Below are positions 25,110-34,809 of a stretch of 64,000 bases of DNA, in pieces. Source of the stretch: Planctomycetota bacterium (GTDB lineage Bacteria > Planctomycetota > Planctomycetia > Pirellulales > Pirellulaceae); NCBI GenBank assembly GCA_963204915.1, contig CAUJHS010000022.1:62001-126000 (forward strand). The letters are read 5' to 3'. Below the pieces are notes generated by a model, which saw only the letters and a program-made list of their open reading frames with translations, ran no database searches and had not been told where the DNA came from. How positions within the stretch are numbered: position 1 is the stretch's first letter; each line of letters begins with the position of its first letter. The position numbers were made by a program, and so were the translations under genes.

Positions 25110-25837
25110 GATCCCGCCTTTGGGTATGCATGGAACTCGTCGGCGCTGATCGCGCGAAACCTGACCAAATCACCCGCCCGTAAATAGACCGGAGGATTCT
25201 CGTTCGGTCGAAAAAGCATAAGGGGGGTTCGACCAATCAGTTGCCAACCACCGGGTGATTCCAAGGGATAAATCCCTGTTTGCGACCCTGCGATTCCTAC
25301 GGAGCCAGCAGGAATTGTTACCCGGGGCGAAGGGCGTCTCGGCGTTGCAATACGATCTGACATGCCCCCCAAATAAGGAAACCCTGGCATAAACCCTAGC
25401 ATATGCACGAGATACGTTGCGTTGGCATGAATCCTGACGACCTCGCCAGGCGGGAGTTTGTTATGTTGCGCGACAAATTCGAGGTCCTCGCCAAATCGCC
25501 CTCCATAACAGACGGGAATTTCGACCAAACGCGGCGCGCCGGCCACCTGTTGCGACAACGTCGGCACAACGTGTTCGATCCAGGCACACACCTCGGCGAG
25601 TGAAATTCGCCGCGAGTCGTAGTACAGCGTCACGCTGACAAACGCAGGAACTTGCTCCACAAAGCCGGGAAAAGCGTTATGCTCCAGGTATTGGGCCAAA
25701 GCCCGCACCGTATCAAATGTTGCACGATTAATCTCATTTCCCAAGCGGACAATGACGGCTGAGTCGCCCAGGGGGAGAATACGCCACTTCGGTTGGGTGG
25801 TCGTTGAGCTTCGTAATGTTTGATGACTAGAGGACAT
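25094..25837 (-). CDS. pxpB: 5-oxoprolinase subunit B (KipI/AHS1 family)
   Basis: 247 residues. After about 16 variable residues come WRILPLGDSAVIVRLG and ATYLVHMLGFMPGFPYLGGM, SPRVTIPAGSVGIAGSQTGIYPLESPGGWQLIGRTP, the family core. In Bacillus the homologue KipI also inhibits a sporulation kinase, but in this pxpB-pxpC-pxpA order the metabolic role is clear. It overlaps the upstream methyltransferase by 11 bases and pxpC by 16. Confidence 0.95.
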   Translation of the reverse strand: MSSSHQTLRSSTTTQPKWRILPLGDSAVIVRLGNEINRATFDTVRALAQYLEHNAFPGFVEQVPAFVSVTLYYDSRRISLAEVCAWIEHVVPTLSQQVAGAPRLVEIPVCYGGRFGEDLEFVAQHNKLPPGEVVRIHANATYLVHMLGFMPGFPYLGGMSDRIATPRRPSPRVTIPAGSVGIAGSQTGIYPLESPGGWQLIGRTPLMLFRPNENPPVYLRAGDLVRFRAISADEFHAYPKAGSWGSA

Positions 25838-26717
25838 GTTTCGAGACCGACCGACGGTTCCCTGGGTCAGGAGTGTCGAGCATGAGACGACGGAAAACGT
25901 ACTGGTTACACCCCCAACCGCTCCCGCAGGTGGTAAGGTTCTCCAGAATCAATCCTTGTCGTCGTAACGGGACGATGACCTCTTCGGGCTTGGCGACTTC
26001 GAACGGTAAACCGCCGCACCAATCCACCCAGTCGCGCCAGGCCGACATGCCGCGTTCGACTGCTTTGCGCCGCCAGTCGGCAAAGGGTAGCGGATTTTGT
26101 GCTTTGACGAGCCGCACAAGTGCGAACTTACCTTCGTAAAAGCCCGCGACAATCGCGACCAGGACGGGCCTCAACGGAGTGGGCAAATGATGATAAAGGC
26201 GTTTAATTCGGAGCCATCGCCGACTGGCCCCGCCTTGATCGTTGTAAATTGCAATAAACAGAAAACCGCCGTCAGCCACACACCGTGCGGCCAGGTTAAT
26301 CGCTCGGTGCATGTGGCCCGTATGGTGTAGCACCCCCCACGCGTAGACAACATCGAACTCGCCAAGGGATTGCAGAAAACCTTCGTCGAGCGCCGAGCCT
26401 TGCTGAATGGTCCATCCTGGATCGTCGCCGCACCAACGGCGTCGCAGCTCATGAGCGCAGGCGACGGATTGTGCATCAAAATCAAAGGACCAGACCTCGG
26501 CCCCCAACCGACGGGCCGCCAGACTGAACAATCCGCTGCCGCATCCGATGTCAAGAAAACGTTTACCCTGGAGCGAATGACCGGGCAACAACGACAAGAT
26601 CGAGGTTTCGGCGCTGGCGATTCGCGCTTCATCTACCGAGGTGAGAAACGCCTGCCAGTTTTCGCCAAATGCAAACCGCTCTTTCGGGTTCGGCTCGGGC
26701 AGGGAGTTCGCTCGCAC
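25827..26717 (-). CDS. Class I SAM-dependent methyltransferase
   Basis: About 297 residues from a GTG at 26715-26717; TTG codons at 26741 and 26804 are alternatives, the last overlapping coaC by 56 bases. The SAM motif I is FLDIGCGSGLFSLAARRLGAEVWSFDFD. FDVVYAWGVLHHTGHMHRAI marks the motif II-post region with the HHTG seen in small-molecule methyltransferases. Several aromatic residues follow (YNDQGGASRRWLRIKRLYHHLP). The substrate is unknown. It is embedded between coaC and pxpB with overlaps, so it is co-expressed with them, but no metabolic link is obvious. Confidence 0.85.
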   Translation of the reverse strand: MRANSLPEPNPKERFAFGENWQAFLTSVDEARIASAETSILSLLPGHSLQGKRFLDIGCGSGLFSLAARRLGAEVWSFDFDAQSVACAHELRRRWCGDDPGWTIQQGSALDEGFLQSLGEFDVVYAWGVLHHTGHMHRAINLAARCVADGGFLFIAIYNDQGGASRRWLRIKRLYHHLPTPLRPVLVAIVAGFYEGKFALVRLVKAQNPLPFADWRRKAVERGMSAWRDWVDWCGGLPFEVAKPEEVIVPLRRQGLILENLTTCGSGWGCNQYVFRRLMLDTPDPGNRRSVSKHVL

Positions 26718-26748
26718 GATGATTGCTCGTAGTTCGGCCAAGAGGCGT

Positions 26749-27315
26749 TCAACCGCCCGGCGTGGACGAAGAGGATTCGTCCAAAGTCTCGCAGATCGCG
26801 GCAAAAATACCTTCCGGAGAGGCCATGCGGCCCATACCCTTCACCCGGCAACTAAGCCACCCCTCCTCGGGGCCAATGATGCGAACTCCATCGCTACGCA
26901 ACTGCGCCACATTTCGCTGGACCGCTGATTTTTCCCACATCGCGTTGTTCATGGCGGGCGCGGCCAGTACGGGGCCCGGAAAGGCCAAATAGAGCGTTGA
27001 AAGAAGATCATCGGCCAAGCCACAAGCGGCCTTCGCCATGAAGTTCGCCGTGGCGGGCGCCACGCATAAGAGTTGCGCTTTCGCCGCCAGATCGATGTGC
27101 GCTCCCAGGGGATGCGCTGAAGCGTCGAAGACTTCGCGAACCACCGCCCGGCCCGTTAGAGCGGCGAATGTGGCCGGCCCGATGAATTGTTCGGCAGAGG
27201 CGGTCATGACGACCGTCACTCCGGCGCCCGCCTGGACTAATTGGCTCACTAGCGCCGCGGTTTTATACGCCGCGACGCCGCCTGTCACGCCAATGATGAG
27301 TTCACGGCCGATCAT
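26749..27315 (-). CDS. coaC: Phosphopantothenoylcysteine decarboxylase-type flavoprotein (stand-alone CoaC)
   Basis: 188 residues. This is the flavoprotein half of the usual CoaBC fusion: IIGVTGGVAAYKTAALVSQL with the FMN-binding loop, VAPATANFMAKAACGLADDLLSTL, and the APAMNNAMW substrate motif, ending before any CoaB domain. The CxxxxGMG-type loop is represented by LSCRVKGMGRMA. It makes 4'-phosphopantetheine in CoA synthesis; CoaB must be encoded elsewhere. Its place after rpoZ and gmk matches the conserved yicC-gmk-rpoZ-coaBC order. Confidence 0.92.
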   Translation of the reverse strand: MIGRELIIGVTGGVAAYKTAALVSQLVQAGAGVTVVMTASAEQFIGPATFAALTGRAVVREVFDASAHPLGAHIDLAAKAQLLCVAPATANFMAKAACGLADDLLSTLYLAFPGPVLAAPAMNNAMWEKSAVQRNVAQLRSDGVRIIGPEEGWLSCRVKGMGRMASPEGIFAAICETLDESSSSTPGG

Positions 27316-27481
27316 TAGGACGAGGGCAAATCGGAGGACCGTGGTGCAAGTCGGCTAAACCAAGTTCGCCACATGCGCCAGGAAGCAAGCTTTTGCCGCG
27401 CGAAGGGAAGTTAATTCCGCCCAGTACAACACTCCGTGCTTCCACCAGACGCCGGAGAGTGCTAGCGTCGCGTTTTCGGCG

Positions 27482-27745
27482 TCAGTCGTCGTCCATACCA
27501 AACTGGGGGCCTTCGGTTCCCAAACTCAATCCGGCCGCGGCGCGCACTTCGTTCGAAGTGTCCAAGAAGATCTTGTCTTCGAGAATCTCCTGGAGAACGA
27601 TTTTCATCTTGTCGTTGGTGCTGGCTTTGACGAGAGGTCGACTTCCCTGGTTCAATTGGACCAGCCGCTTTTGGATCAGCGTCGACAGCTTGAACCGACC
27701 GCCGACCTTGTTAACGATGCTTTCTTCTTTCAGTTCTTCGAGCAT
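27482..27745 (-). CDS. rpoZ: RNA polymerase omega subunit
   Basis: 87 residues from ATG 27743-27745, which follows [49 protein letters not shown] is the omega core, with the segment [10 protein letters not shown] near the C-terminus. It overlaps the end of gmk by 16 bases. The cluster order and size support the call despite the low conservation of omega. Confidence 0.9.
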   Translation of the reverse strand: MLEELKEESIVNKVGGRFKLSTLIQKRLVQLNQGSRPLVKASTNDKMKIVLQEILEDKIFLDTSNEVRAAAGLSLGTEGPQFGMDDD

Positions 27746-28329
27746 TCCTCTCCCTCGTGGATGCGGGTAAGAATCCGGCAAATATCACGGACCGCCTGCG
27801 GGACGGTTCTATTCTCAACGATATGGCAGTAGCGCGGGGCGAAGGTCAGTTCATGCCGCGCGATTTCCAACCGGCGCTGAATGGCGTCCTCGGTTTCGGT
27901 GCCGCGGCCGCGGAGACGGCGCTCCAGCTCCTCCATAGAGCCAGGGTGGATGAAGAGGGTAATCGCTTCAGGCGATTGCTGGAGCACCTTCATTGCCCCT
28001 TCGACATCTATTTCTAAAATAACCCAATTGCCCGCCGCAAGTCCAGCGGCCACTTCGCTTTTGAGCGTTCCATACCAATGGCCGCGACCAAATACCTCGC
28101 AACATTCGAGGAAATCTCCCGACTCGCGACGTTGGTGAAACTCCTCCAGCGAGAGAAAATGATAGTCGACGCCGTCTTTTTCACCAGGGCGCGGAGCCCG
28201 GGTCGTGGCGGAAACGCTCGGGATCAATGGCACAGGACATTCGTGCCGTAAGCGATCGACGACCGTCGATTTACCTGCCCCCGAAGGGCCGGAAATGATG
28301 AGCAATCGGCCTGGAGCGTGATCGGCCAT
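27730..28329 (-). CDS. gmk: Guanylate kinase
   Basis: 199 residues. P-loop [11 protein letters not shown] at about 13-23, then [21 protein letters not shown] (GMP-binding) and [16 protein letters not shown], and IDVEGAMKV. Converts GMP to GDP with ATP. It lies between yicC and rpoZ, as in many bacteria. Confidence 0.97.
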   Translation of the reverse strand: MADHAPGRLLIISGPSGAGKSTVVDRLRHECPVPLIPSVSATTRAPRPGEKDGVDYHFLSLEEFHQRRESGDFLECCEVFGRGHWYGTLKSEVAAGLAAGNWVILEIDVEGAMKVLQQSPEAITLFIHPGSMEELERRLRGRGTETEDAIQRRLEIARHELTFAPRYCHIVENRTVPQAVRDICRILTRIHEGEECSKN

Positions 28330-28445
28330 AACCTGGCGAAAAGCCGGGATAAACCGGCGAAAGATGGCGAATACGACAGCTTATTCCTGGCGAACTATCG
28401 TTCTGTCGATGAAGCAAACGAGTCAACCCATCGTGTTGCGAGAAT

Positions 28446-29330
28446 CTATTCTACGTTCTGAATCATCTCACGCACGCGTTCGATCGCGGCCTTGATCTCA
28501 ATGACGCGATGTGCAATTTCACTATCTCCGGCCTTCGAGCCAATTGTGTTCGTTTCGCGGAACATCTCTTGTGTGAGAAATTCTAGCTTTTTTCCGCATT
28601 GGTCTTCCCCGTTCATCACATCGAGGAATTGGGCCAAATGACTGCGCAGTCGAACGATTTCTTCGGAAATATCGGAGCGTTCGGCAAATACTCCGACTTC
28701 CCGGATGATCTCGCCCGGCTCGACCTGAATCTCGTGGCGTGCCAACAGCCGGTTGAGTCGCTCCATCAAGCGAGTTTGATAGGCCTCGACGACCAACGGC
28801 GCCTGGCGTTCGATCGCCGCGAGCTTTTCGGCGATGAATGCGCAATTCGCCTCCAAATCTACCGCCATGGCGCGGCCTTCCTCGGCGCGCATCGCCACGA
28901 GTTTCTCGACCGCCGCCAACAACGCGTTCTCAACCAGCGGCCACACCTGTTCAAGATCGCCTTGGGCGGCGCTGTTCTCTTCGACAACGCCAGGCAACCC
29001 CACGAGGCAGTCGAGGCGCGGCGGTTCATTCAAGTTGAGACGCTGCGACAGGTCTTCCAAGTGGCGGAAATAGCCCAATAAGGCGAGTTCATTGAAGCGA
29101 AACTGATCGGGGCTTCGATTCTGATCAATCCGGACCCAAACCTGTACGGTTCCGCGATTGACATACCGCCGGATGAGTTCTTCCACCTGCGTTTCCAGTG
29201 CGGCGTATCCCTCGGCAGCGCGCACGGAAAGCTTGAAATGACGGTTGTTGACCGTGCGGATTTCGACGGCCGCGGTCAGCCCATCCGCCTCGCGTCGAGC
29301 ATCGCCAAAGCCGGTCATACTAGCGATCAA
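28446..29330 (-). CDS. yicC: YicC-family endoribonuclease
   Basis: 294 residues, the full family length. It begins IASMTGFGDARREADG and carries VEIRTVNNRHFKL in the N-terminal domain. The C-terminal DUF1732-type domain ends with LEFLTQEMFRETNTIGSKAGDSEIAHRVIEIKAAIERVREMIQNVE. YicC proteins are RNases involved in small-RNA turnover in E. coli; the role here is by homology. It lies upstream of gmk with 116 bases between them. Confidence 0.95.
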   Translation of the reverse strand: MIASMTGFGDARREADGLTAAVEIRTVNNRHFKLSVRAAEGYAALETQVEELIRRYVNRGTVQVWVRIDQNRSPDQFRFNELALLGYFRHLEDLSQRLNLNEPPRLDCLVGLPGVVEENSAAQGDLEQVWPLVENALLAAVEKLVAMRAEEGRAMAVDLEANCAFIAEKLAAIERQAPLVVEAYQTRLMERLNRLLARHEIQVEPGEIIREVGVFAERSDISEEIVRLRSHLAQFLDVMNGEDQCGKKLEFLTQEMFRETNTIGSKAGDSEIAHRVIEIKAAIERVREMIQNVE

Positions 29331-29455
29331 GCAGACAACTCCCTGAGAGACAAACGGTCTCTACCAACGCAGAAAGGCCGCCGGCGTACAAGCGACGCCG
29401 CCCGCCTTAAGCACTTCACCAAGAGGCGCGGAGGGCAGCGACCAAGGGCTCCAGC

Positions 29456-29845
29456 CTATTCCTCTTCAGTCGCCGATGAGTTTTCCTTGGCCGGTGTGCC
29501 AACGCCGGCGCCGGGCATATCGCCGCGAGTCGCACGATCATTCAGGGGCGCCTCAAGAGTCGGCGTTGTCGGCGCGGCGCCTTGGATGTTGCCGAATCCG
29601 CCCGAACCTTCGCCAATCACTTTAATCGCCGCCATGGCCAAAAAGATCCATACCAGCGCCGTTCCCGCCGTAATCCAGGTGAAGGTGTCGCCGGCCTTGG
29701 TGCCGAACGCGCTTTGTCCGCCCGGACCACCCAGCGCGCCTGCTAACCCGCCGCCGCGGCCTCGTTGGACAAGCACCAACAAAATTAGAAAAAGCGAAGT
29801 AAGGAACAACGTAATCCCAAAAAAATACTGCCAGAATGTCGCCAT
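29456..29845 (-). CDS. secG: Preprotein translocase subunit SecG
   Basis: 129 residues. Two membrane spans (about 6-26 and 55-78) flank the family loop LVLVQRGRGGGLAGALGGPGGQSAFGTKAGD. The C-terminal 45-residue tail is rich in Gly, Pro and Thr, and longer than in E. coli. SecG assists SecYE-driven export. It follows tpiA, a common order. Confidence 0.95.
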   Translation of the reverse strand: MATFWQYFFGITLFLTSLFLILLVLVQRGRGGGLAGALGGPGGQSAFGTKAGDTFTWITAGTALVWIFLAMAAIKVIGEGSGGFGNIQGAAPTTPTLEAPLNDRATRGDMPGAGVGTPAKENSSATEEE

Positions 29846-30006
29846 GATATTTCAACCGTGATAATGAAAGGTCAAGCACTCCGTCGGACGAACGTCCTGC
29901 TCGTCGTCGTGGCGCCGCTGTTCCAAACCCAAGACGGGTCGCCACAGTTCGGTTACGCCTGCATCCAACTCGTTCCTAGCCGACGCGAACCGACCGGGCA
30001 ATTTTG

Positions 30007-30771
30007 TTAGGCGCCAGCCAAGATACCAAGGAACTGTTCGGCCTTGAGCGAAGCGCCGCCCACCAGGGCGCCGTCGATATTCTTCTGTGAAAGCAGTTCG
30101 GCCGCATTGTCCGGCTTGACGCTGCCGCCGTACTGAATGCGCACCGCCTGCGCCGTCGCCGTATTGTACCGGAACTCCAAAATCTTGCGAAGATCGGCAT
30201 GAACCTCTTCGGCCTGTTGGGGCGTGGCGGTTTTTCCCGTCCCAATGGCCCAAACCGGCTCATAGGCGATAACGACCTGCTGCATTTGCTCGGCGGAGAC
30301 CCCCGCCAGCGAACCGAAGAATTGCTCCCAAACGACATCGGCGGTTTGACCCGCTTCGCGCTGCTGAAGCGTCTCACCCACACAAACGATCGGCGACAAT
30401 CCTCCCTTGAGGGCCGTCAACACTTTACGATTCACGTCTTGATTCGATTCACCAAGAATGTGCCGGCGCTCGCTGTGCCCCAGAACCACGTATTTGCAGC
30501 CCACGTCGCGAAGCATCGAAGCGCTTAATTCGCCGGTAAAAGCGCCGTTCGCCTCGTGGTACATGTTTTGCGCACCCAGGGCGACGGACGAACCCTTCAC
30601 AACTTGGGCGACGGCGTCCAGGTAGACACTGGGGGGACAAAGAGCGGCTTCCGCTTTGCCGTATTTACCGCTATCGGCTTTTATCGCCTTGACCACCGCC
30701 TCTGCCAACGCAACAGCCTCGGCACGGTGCAAGTTCATTTTCCAATTGCCGGCAATCAACGGCGTTCTCAC
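30007..30771 (-). CDS. tpiA: Triosephosphate isomerase
   Basis: 254 residues from a GTG at 30769-30771 with AGGAG seven bases upstream, so that the protein begins RTPLIAGNWKMN; a longer frame to 30972 adds unrelated sequence. Active-site residues are visible: Lys in NWKMN, His in GHSERR, Glu in AYEPVWAIGTG, and the phosphate loops IQYGGSVKPDN and GALVGGASL. Interconverts dihydroxyacetone phosphate and glyceraldehyde 3-phosphate. First gene of the tpiA-secG-yicC-gmk-rpoZ-coaC run. Confidence 0.96.
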   Translation of the reverse strand: MRTPLIAGNWKMNLHRAEAVALAEAVVKAIKADSGKYGKAEAALCPPSVYLDAVAQVVKGSSVALGAQNMYHEANGAFTGELSASMLRDVGCKYVVLGHSERRHILGESNQDVNRKVLTALKGGLSPIVCVGETLQQREAGQTADVVWEQFFGSLAGVSAEQMQQVVIAYEPVWAIGTGKTATPQQAEEVHADLRKILEFRYNTATAQAVRIQYGGSVKPDNAAELLSQKNIDGALVGGASLKAEQFLGILAGA

Positions 30772-30997
30772 GACGCAACTCCTGAAATAGTCAAGGAACA
30801 GCTTTAAGTTGGCCAGTCTACCAAACCCCCCAAACCGAAGTCGAGGGCGGTCATTGTTGCGAGTTCGGCAAAGTTTGGCCGTTCTTTCTCGCGTCTTCGA
30901 TTCGCGGCGCGACGCCACGGCTATCTCCCTGCGGCGGCTTATCCTAAGGTAGAAACATCGCTCAACGCACAAATTGACCTTAACTCGGGTTGTGCTT

Positions 30998-32053
30998 ATG
31001 CCTGGTGACGTTCGCTTTGGATTAGTGGGTTATGGTTTGTTTGGGGCCCACCACGCGCGCGTTATTGAAAGCACGCCCGGAGCGCAACTTGTGGCGATCG
31101 CGGCAAAGTCGGACAGGAGTCGGCTTGTCGCGCGACAGACGCACGCGCAGGCCACGATTTTTGAGGATTACGCGGCGTTGGTACAAAGCGACGAGGTTGA
31201 CGTGGTCGATATTGTCGCCCCGAACGCCTTGCACTACGAAATGGCGCGAGCCGCTCTCCTGGAGGGCAAGCACGTACTCCTGGAGAAGCCGATGGCGCTT
31301 GAGGTACGGCATTGCGATGAGTTGATCGCTCTCGCCGACGCCCGCCAGCGCGTGCTTGCGGTCAACCACGAACTACGGCTTTCCTCGCTGTGGGGGGGCG
31401 CCAAAGCGTTGATCGACAAAGGCGCCATCGGCGAACCGTTGTATGCGCTGATTGAGTTGGCGCGCTTTCCTTACCGCCGAGGCTCCGAAGGTTGGCGATA
31501 CGACATGGCCCAGGTGGGCAATTGGATTCTCGAAGAGCCGATCCACTTCTTCGATCTTGCCCGTTGGTACATGTCGTCACGTGGTGAGCCAACGAGCCTT
31601 TACGCGCGGGCCAATGGTCGCCGCGTTGCGCAGCCAGCGCTTCAGGACAACTTCTCGGCAATGGTGAACTTCCCCGGCGAAGCGTATGCCGTGGTGTCGC
31701 AAACTCTCGCGGCGTTTGGCCATCACGTCACTGCGAAAATCGCTGGCGCCGAAGGCCTGATTTGGGCATGGTGGAGCGCTGCCGACGCACGCAGCGACAA
31801 ACCGCAGTTTGGACTTCGTTGGGGTCTCGGCGAAACCGTGCAAGAATTGCACTTTGACAAACCGACAGGCGAACTCCTGGAGTTGGCCGATCAGATTGCC
31901 GCCATGGTCCGCGCTGTACGCGATGGCGCCGCCTTGCCCTGCACCGGCCACGACGGGCGCTGGTCGACGCGGCTATGTCTTGCCGCCCAACAGTCCGTCG
32001 AGACTGGCAGTTCGGTGGCGCTTGCCGCCGCGGAAGGCTTCGACGCGTCCTGA
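30998..32053 (+). CDS. Gfo/Idh/MocA-family NAD(P)-dependent oxidoreductase
   Basis: 351 residues from ATG 30998 (a TTG at 30974 is an alternative). The Rossmann motif is VRFGLVGYGLFGAHHARVIES, followed by VDIVAPNALHYEMARAALLEGKHVLLEKPMA, which contains the conserved EKP Lys. The C-terminal alpha/beta domain has ILEEPIHFFDLARWYM, with the expected catalytic His region. The family oxidises sugars or inositols; the substrate is not predictable here. No export signal, unlike many planctomycete members. It is divergent from tpiA and convergent with the DUF58 gene, so it is a single-gene unit. Confidence 0.9.
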   Translation: MPGDVRFGLVGYGLFGAHHARVIESTPGAQLVAIAAKSDRSRLVARQTHAQATIFEDYAALVQSDEVDVVDIVAPNALHYEMARAALLEGKHVLLEKPMALEVRHCDELIALADARQRVLAVNHELRLSSLWGGAKALIDKGAIGEPLYALIELARFPYRRGSEGWRYDMAQVGNWILEEPIHFFDLARWYMSSRGEPTSLYARANGRRVAQPALQDNFSAMVNFPGEAYAVVSQTLAAFGHHVTAKIAGAEGLIWAWWSAADARSDKPQFGLRWGLGETVQELHFDKPTGELLELADQIAAMVRAVRDGAALPCTGHDGRWSTRLCLAAQQSVETGSSVALAAAEGFDAS

Positions 32054-32061
32054 GCTTGTCG

Positions 32062-32970
32062 CTACCTCCCCCGGTTGAGCAAACTGCGGCGGTTCAGGTA
32101 GTCGATCAGCACCTGGTGCATGGGTTGGCTCGTGTCCACAAGCACGCGTTCGCATCGGTTGCGGGCGGCGATTTCCTCCAGATGTTCGTTGAATCGATTC
32201 ATCGCTTCCAGATAACCGCGGCGAAGATCCTCAGGCTGTGCGAGCAATTCGTCGGTTGCTTCCAGGCCAACGAATTTCGTCATGGCGTCGAATTCGAACG
32301 TCAGTTCATGATGGTGGAGCGTTTGAAAGAGCACCACCTCATGATTCTGGTAACGCAACCGGTGCAGCGCATCTTCGAGCGCATCCAGGTCGCCAAAGAA
32401 ATCGCTGAAAATCATGACGATCTCGCGACGGCCCGTGCGACTGGCAAGTTGGAACAAACAGCCGGCCAGGTCGGTCTTTTCAACCGCCTCGATTTCGTCC
32501 AAATGGTGCGTCATCCGCGCGGCTTGACTCATCGAGTTGCTGGGGGGCACGAACCCGCGAATTCGAGTATCGAACGTCGTCAGAGACACCTTATCGCTTT
32601 GACGCACCACCGCGAACCCGAGCGTGGCCGCCATCCGAGCCGCGTACTCGAGCTTCTGCTCGGCCCCTTCCCCGTAACGCATCGATTTGCTGACATCCAA
32701 CGCCAAATGGCAGACAAAATTGGTTTCCAATTCGTACTGCTTGACGAAGTACTTTTCCCGCGTGAAGTACACGCGCCAGTCGACGTGTTTGGGATCATCG
32801 CCAGGAACATACTCGCGGTGGCCAGCGAATTCCACGGCAAACCCTGACAACGGCGACTTGTGGGCGCCCGCCAAGTTTCCAATCACCAGTCCGCGCGGCG
32901 CCAGCGGCCGATTCGCCATTCGGCTAAGTGTTTTCGGATCGAGATAACGAAACAACACGCTGCGCGACAT
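32062..32970 (-). CDS. DUF58-domain protein, von Willebrand-like fold
   Basis: 302 residues. DUF58 hallmarks are SPLSGFAVEFAGHREYVPGDDPKHVDWRVYFTREKYFVKQYE, followed by LALDVSKSMRYG, a MIDAS-like DxSxS, and VSLTTFDTRI. No membrane segments. DUF58 proteins usually sit beside a MoxR AAA+ ATPase and BatA/BatB-type proteins; here none is adjacent, so any partner lies elsewhere. It ends 8 bases from the convergent oxidoreductase gene. Confidence 0.9.
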   Translation of the reverse strand: MSRSVLFRYLDPKTLSRMANRPLAPRGLVIGNLAGAHKSPLSGFAVEFAGHREYVPGDDPKHVDWRVYFTREKYFVKQYELETNFVCHLALDVSKSMRYGEGAEQKLEYAARMAATLGFAVVRQSDKVSLTTFDTRIRGFVPPSNSMSQAARMTHHLDEIEAVEKTDLAGCLFQLASRTGRREIVMIFSDFFGDLDALEDALHRLRYQNHEVVLFQTLHHHELTFEFDAMTKFVGLEATDELLAQPEDLRRGYLEAMNRFNEHLEEIAARNRCERVLVDTSQPMHQVLIDYLNRRSLLNRGR

Positions 32971-33134
32971 GGGGATAAAACAAGGTCAAAGGAGTGAGCA
33001 AGACTGGATGCATCTTACCTAGCCTTACAGGCCGCGAAAAGTTGGAACAACCGGCCGGGGTGAATTCTTCAAGTTTGTTGCGTCTCTTTGCCGTTAACGA
33101 TGACGTGAAGGAACGCAACCACGGGCGTTACGTT

Positions 33135-33401
33135 ATGAAGTTCGCTTACACGGCCCTATTGTTCACTGCCGCAGCGCAGGGCTGCATTGGCCTTGATTTG
33201 TCGCGCGATACCGTAGCGCCAACGCCTGCGAAATGGGAGTATCTTACGCTTCGCCCCGAGGCGCCTACCATCACGCTGACCAGCACAGGCGAATCACAAG
33301 CCCAATCTGACCCGGAATTGACCCGACTTGGCTCGGAAGGGTGGGAGTTGGTGGCAGTTCACGAGGGGAATTACATTCTCAAACGCGCCAAGACGAAGTG
33401 A
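33135..33401 (+). CDS. Small exported DUF4177-like protein, possible lipoprotein
   Basis: 88 residues from ATG 33135. A hydrophobic leader ends AAAQGCIG, which could be a lipobox with Cys17. The body has WEYLTLRPEAPT and LTRLGSEGWELVAVHEGNYILKRAK, resembling the short DUF4177 fold (tyrosine-strand, then L-x2-L-G-x-x-GWELV). The function of that family is unknown. A longer in-frame start at 32994 would add non-conserved sequence. Confidence 0.7.
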   Translation: MKFAYTALLFTAAAQGCIGLDLSRDTVAPTPAKWEYLTLRPEAPTITLTSTGESQAQSDPELTRLGSEGWELVAVHEGNYILKRAKTK

Positions 33402-33476
33402 AGTAAAGCCCGGCGATAGCTCCACTCCGACGCGATCTTTCTAGAGCTGGCAAGACACTACTCCAATTGGGTGGGG

Positions 33477-34442
33477 TCACACGCGCAGCACCATACCTTG
33501 CTGGGCGACTTCGATGCCGTCGGGTTTCGCCGCGGCTTGCCACTGGGCGTCGGTCCAACCATATCCGGGATTTCCAGGTCCGTCTTCGTGTCCACTCAGG
33601 TGCACGAGTAGCGTGCGTTTCGCTTGAACGACCTCAAAGTACGCTCGCGCCGCCTGATACGTGCAATGGCCTCGACCTGCAATCGCCCACGAGTTGCACT
33701 CCTGTAGATGCAAGTCGGCGTTCTGGAGCAGCGTGGCATGCCGGCGAAACACTTCGGCGTTGGTGTAACCGCTGGGGAAGGCGGCGTCGGGAGTTTCGAT
33801 GTCCCACGCCAAAACAACTTTCTTCTTCAACGCCTCGGCCACGTAAATGACGGCGCCGTCGGCGGCGCCATGTTTGACCGATATGGCCGTCAAGCGAATC
33901 ACTGTCTGACCGGCGGGCAGTTCTATGGGTAATTCAGGAACAATCTCCTGGAAGCGATAACAGCGTTCCAGGACATAGGCTAGCCCGATCCGATCGCGCA
34001 AGGCATGATACGTTGGCAAAGTGCAATACAGCGGAATCTTGAAAAAGGGCTGTTCGCGACGGTGCGCCGTACGGCGTAAACCCTCGCCCAGTTGGCTCAA
34101 CCCCCAGGCGTGATCTCCATGCCAGTGGGTTAGAAACACCCCAGTTACGTGATCCAAGCCGGGAATGAGCGCTCCCGCAAGACTATCAGGAACTCCCGCG
34201 CCGACATCGACAAGAATATGGGCCGCGACATTTCCTTCCCGATTACCAATCAGCAACGAAGCTGAGGTGTTGGCGCGATTTGGCGGATCGGGCCATCCGG
34301 CGAACTCCGCCAATCGGTTCGGCGGCGGGGCGATGTTGTAATTGACCGTCTGGCAACGACCACAATCGCAACCCAATTCACGTCCAAAGGCGTGCCCGGC
34401 GCCGTTCATGCGAACCCACAGCGTTGCTTGCTCCGTTTTCAT
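33477..34442 (-). CDS. Metallo-beta-lactamase-fold hydrolase, PhnP-like
   Basis: 321 residues from ATG 34440-34442 (AGGA about 9 bases upstream). The N-terminus has ELGCDCGRCQTV, a C-x-C-x2-C structural zinc site as in PhnP-type phosphodiesterases. The metal motif is FLTHWHGDHAWGLSQ, with later ligands in VLAWDIETPDA and LLVHLSGHED. PhnP-like enzymes cleave cyclic phosphodiesters. No phosphonate genes are near, so the substrate is open. No signal peptide. Confidence 0.87.
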   Translation of the reverse strand: MKTEQATLWVRMNGAGHAFGRELGCDCGRCQTVNYNIAPPPNRLAEFAGWPDPPNRANTSASLLIGNREGNVAAHILVDVGAGVPDSLAGALIPGLDHVTGVFLTHWHGDHAWGLSQLGEGLRRTAHRREQPFFKIPLYCTLPTYHALRDRIGLAYVLERCYRFQEIVPELPIELPAGQTVIRLTAISVKHGAADGAVIYVAEALKKKVVLAWDIETPDAAFPSGYTNAEVFRRHATLLQNADLHLQECNSWAIAGRGHCTYQAARAYFEVVQAKRTLLVHLSGHEDGPGNPGYGWTDAQWQAAAKPDGIEVAQQGMVLRV

Positions 34443-34809
34443 CAAATGAATCCTATCCCAAGGCGACATCGTGTCGCTGTTATCGTAAAGTATCCCTCCG
34501 CAGCATGCAGCGTCTATTGTATGCGCCGTGCGCTGGGTTCCCTCGGTGTGCTTGCTGCAAGGAATTTGCGCTTCGCGCAAGGCTTCCTGCTGGAAAGTAC
34601 GCCGTTTTCCGGTTCGCAGAGATTATGCAAAACCTTGGGGTTTCCAAGGTCGTTTTCCTTGGCAAAGACTCGCGTTTGAATAGAATAGGGCCAGACTTTT
34701 CCGGCACGGCAAGCGCACATATCAGTACACCCGAGAAGCAGTTTTGCTTCGGGAAGACGCTTTCATCGATCGCGCTGCACCTTGCCCGCTGAGCAAGTAG
34801 AGTTGGCTT
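34443..34809. other. Divergent intergenic region
   Basis: 367 bases between the hydrolase and the WD40 kinase, holding both promoters. Short frames are present, but none is supported by ribosome site or sequence. Confidence 0.4.
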
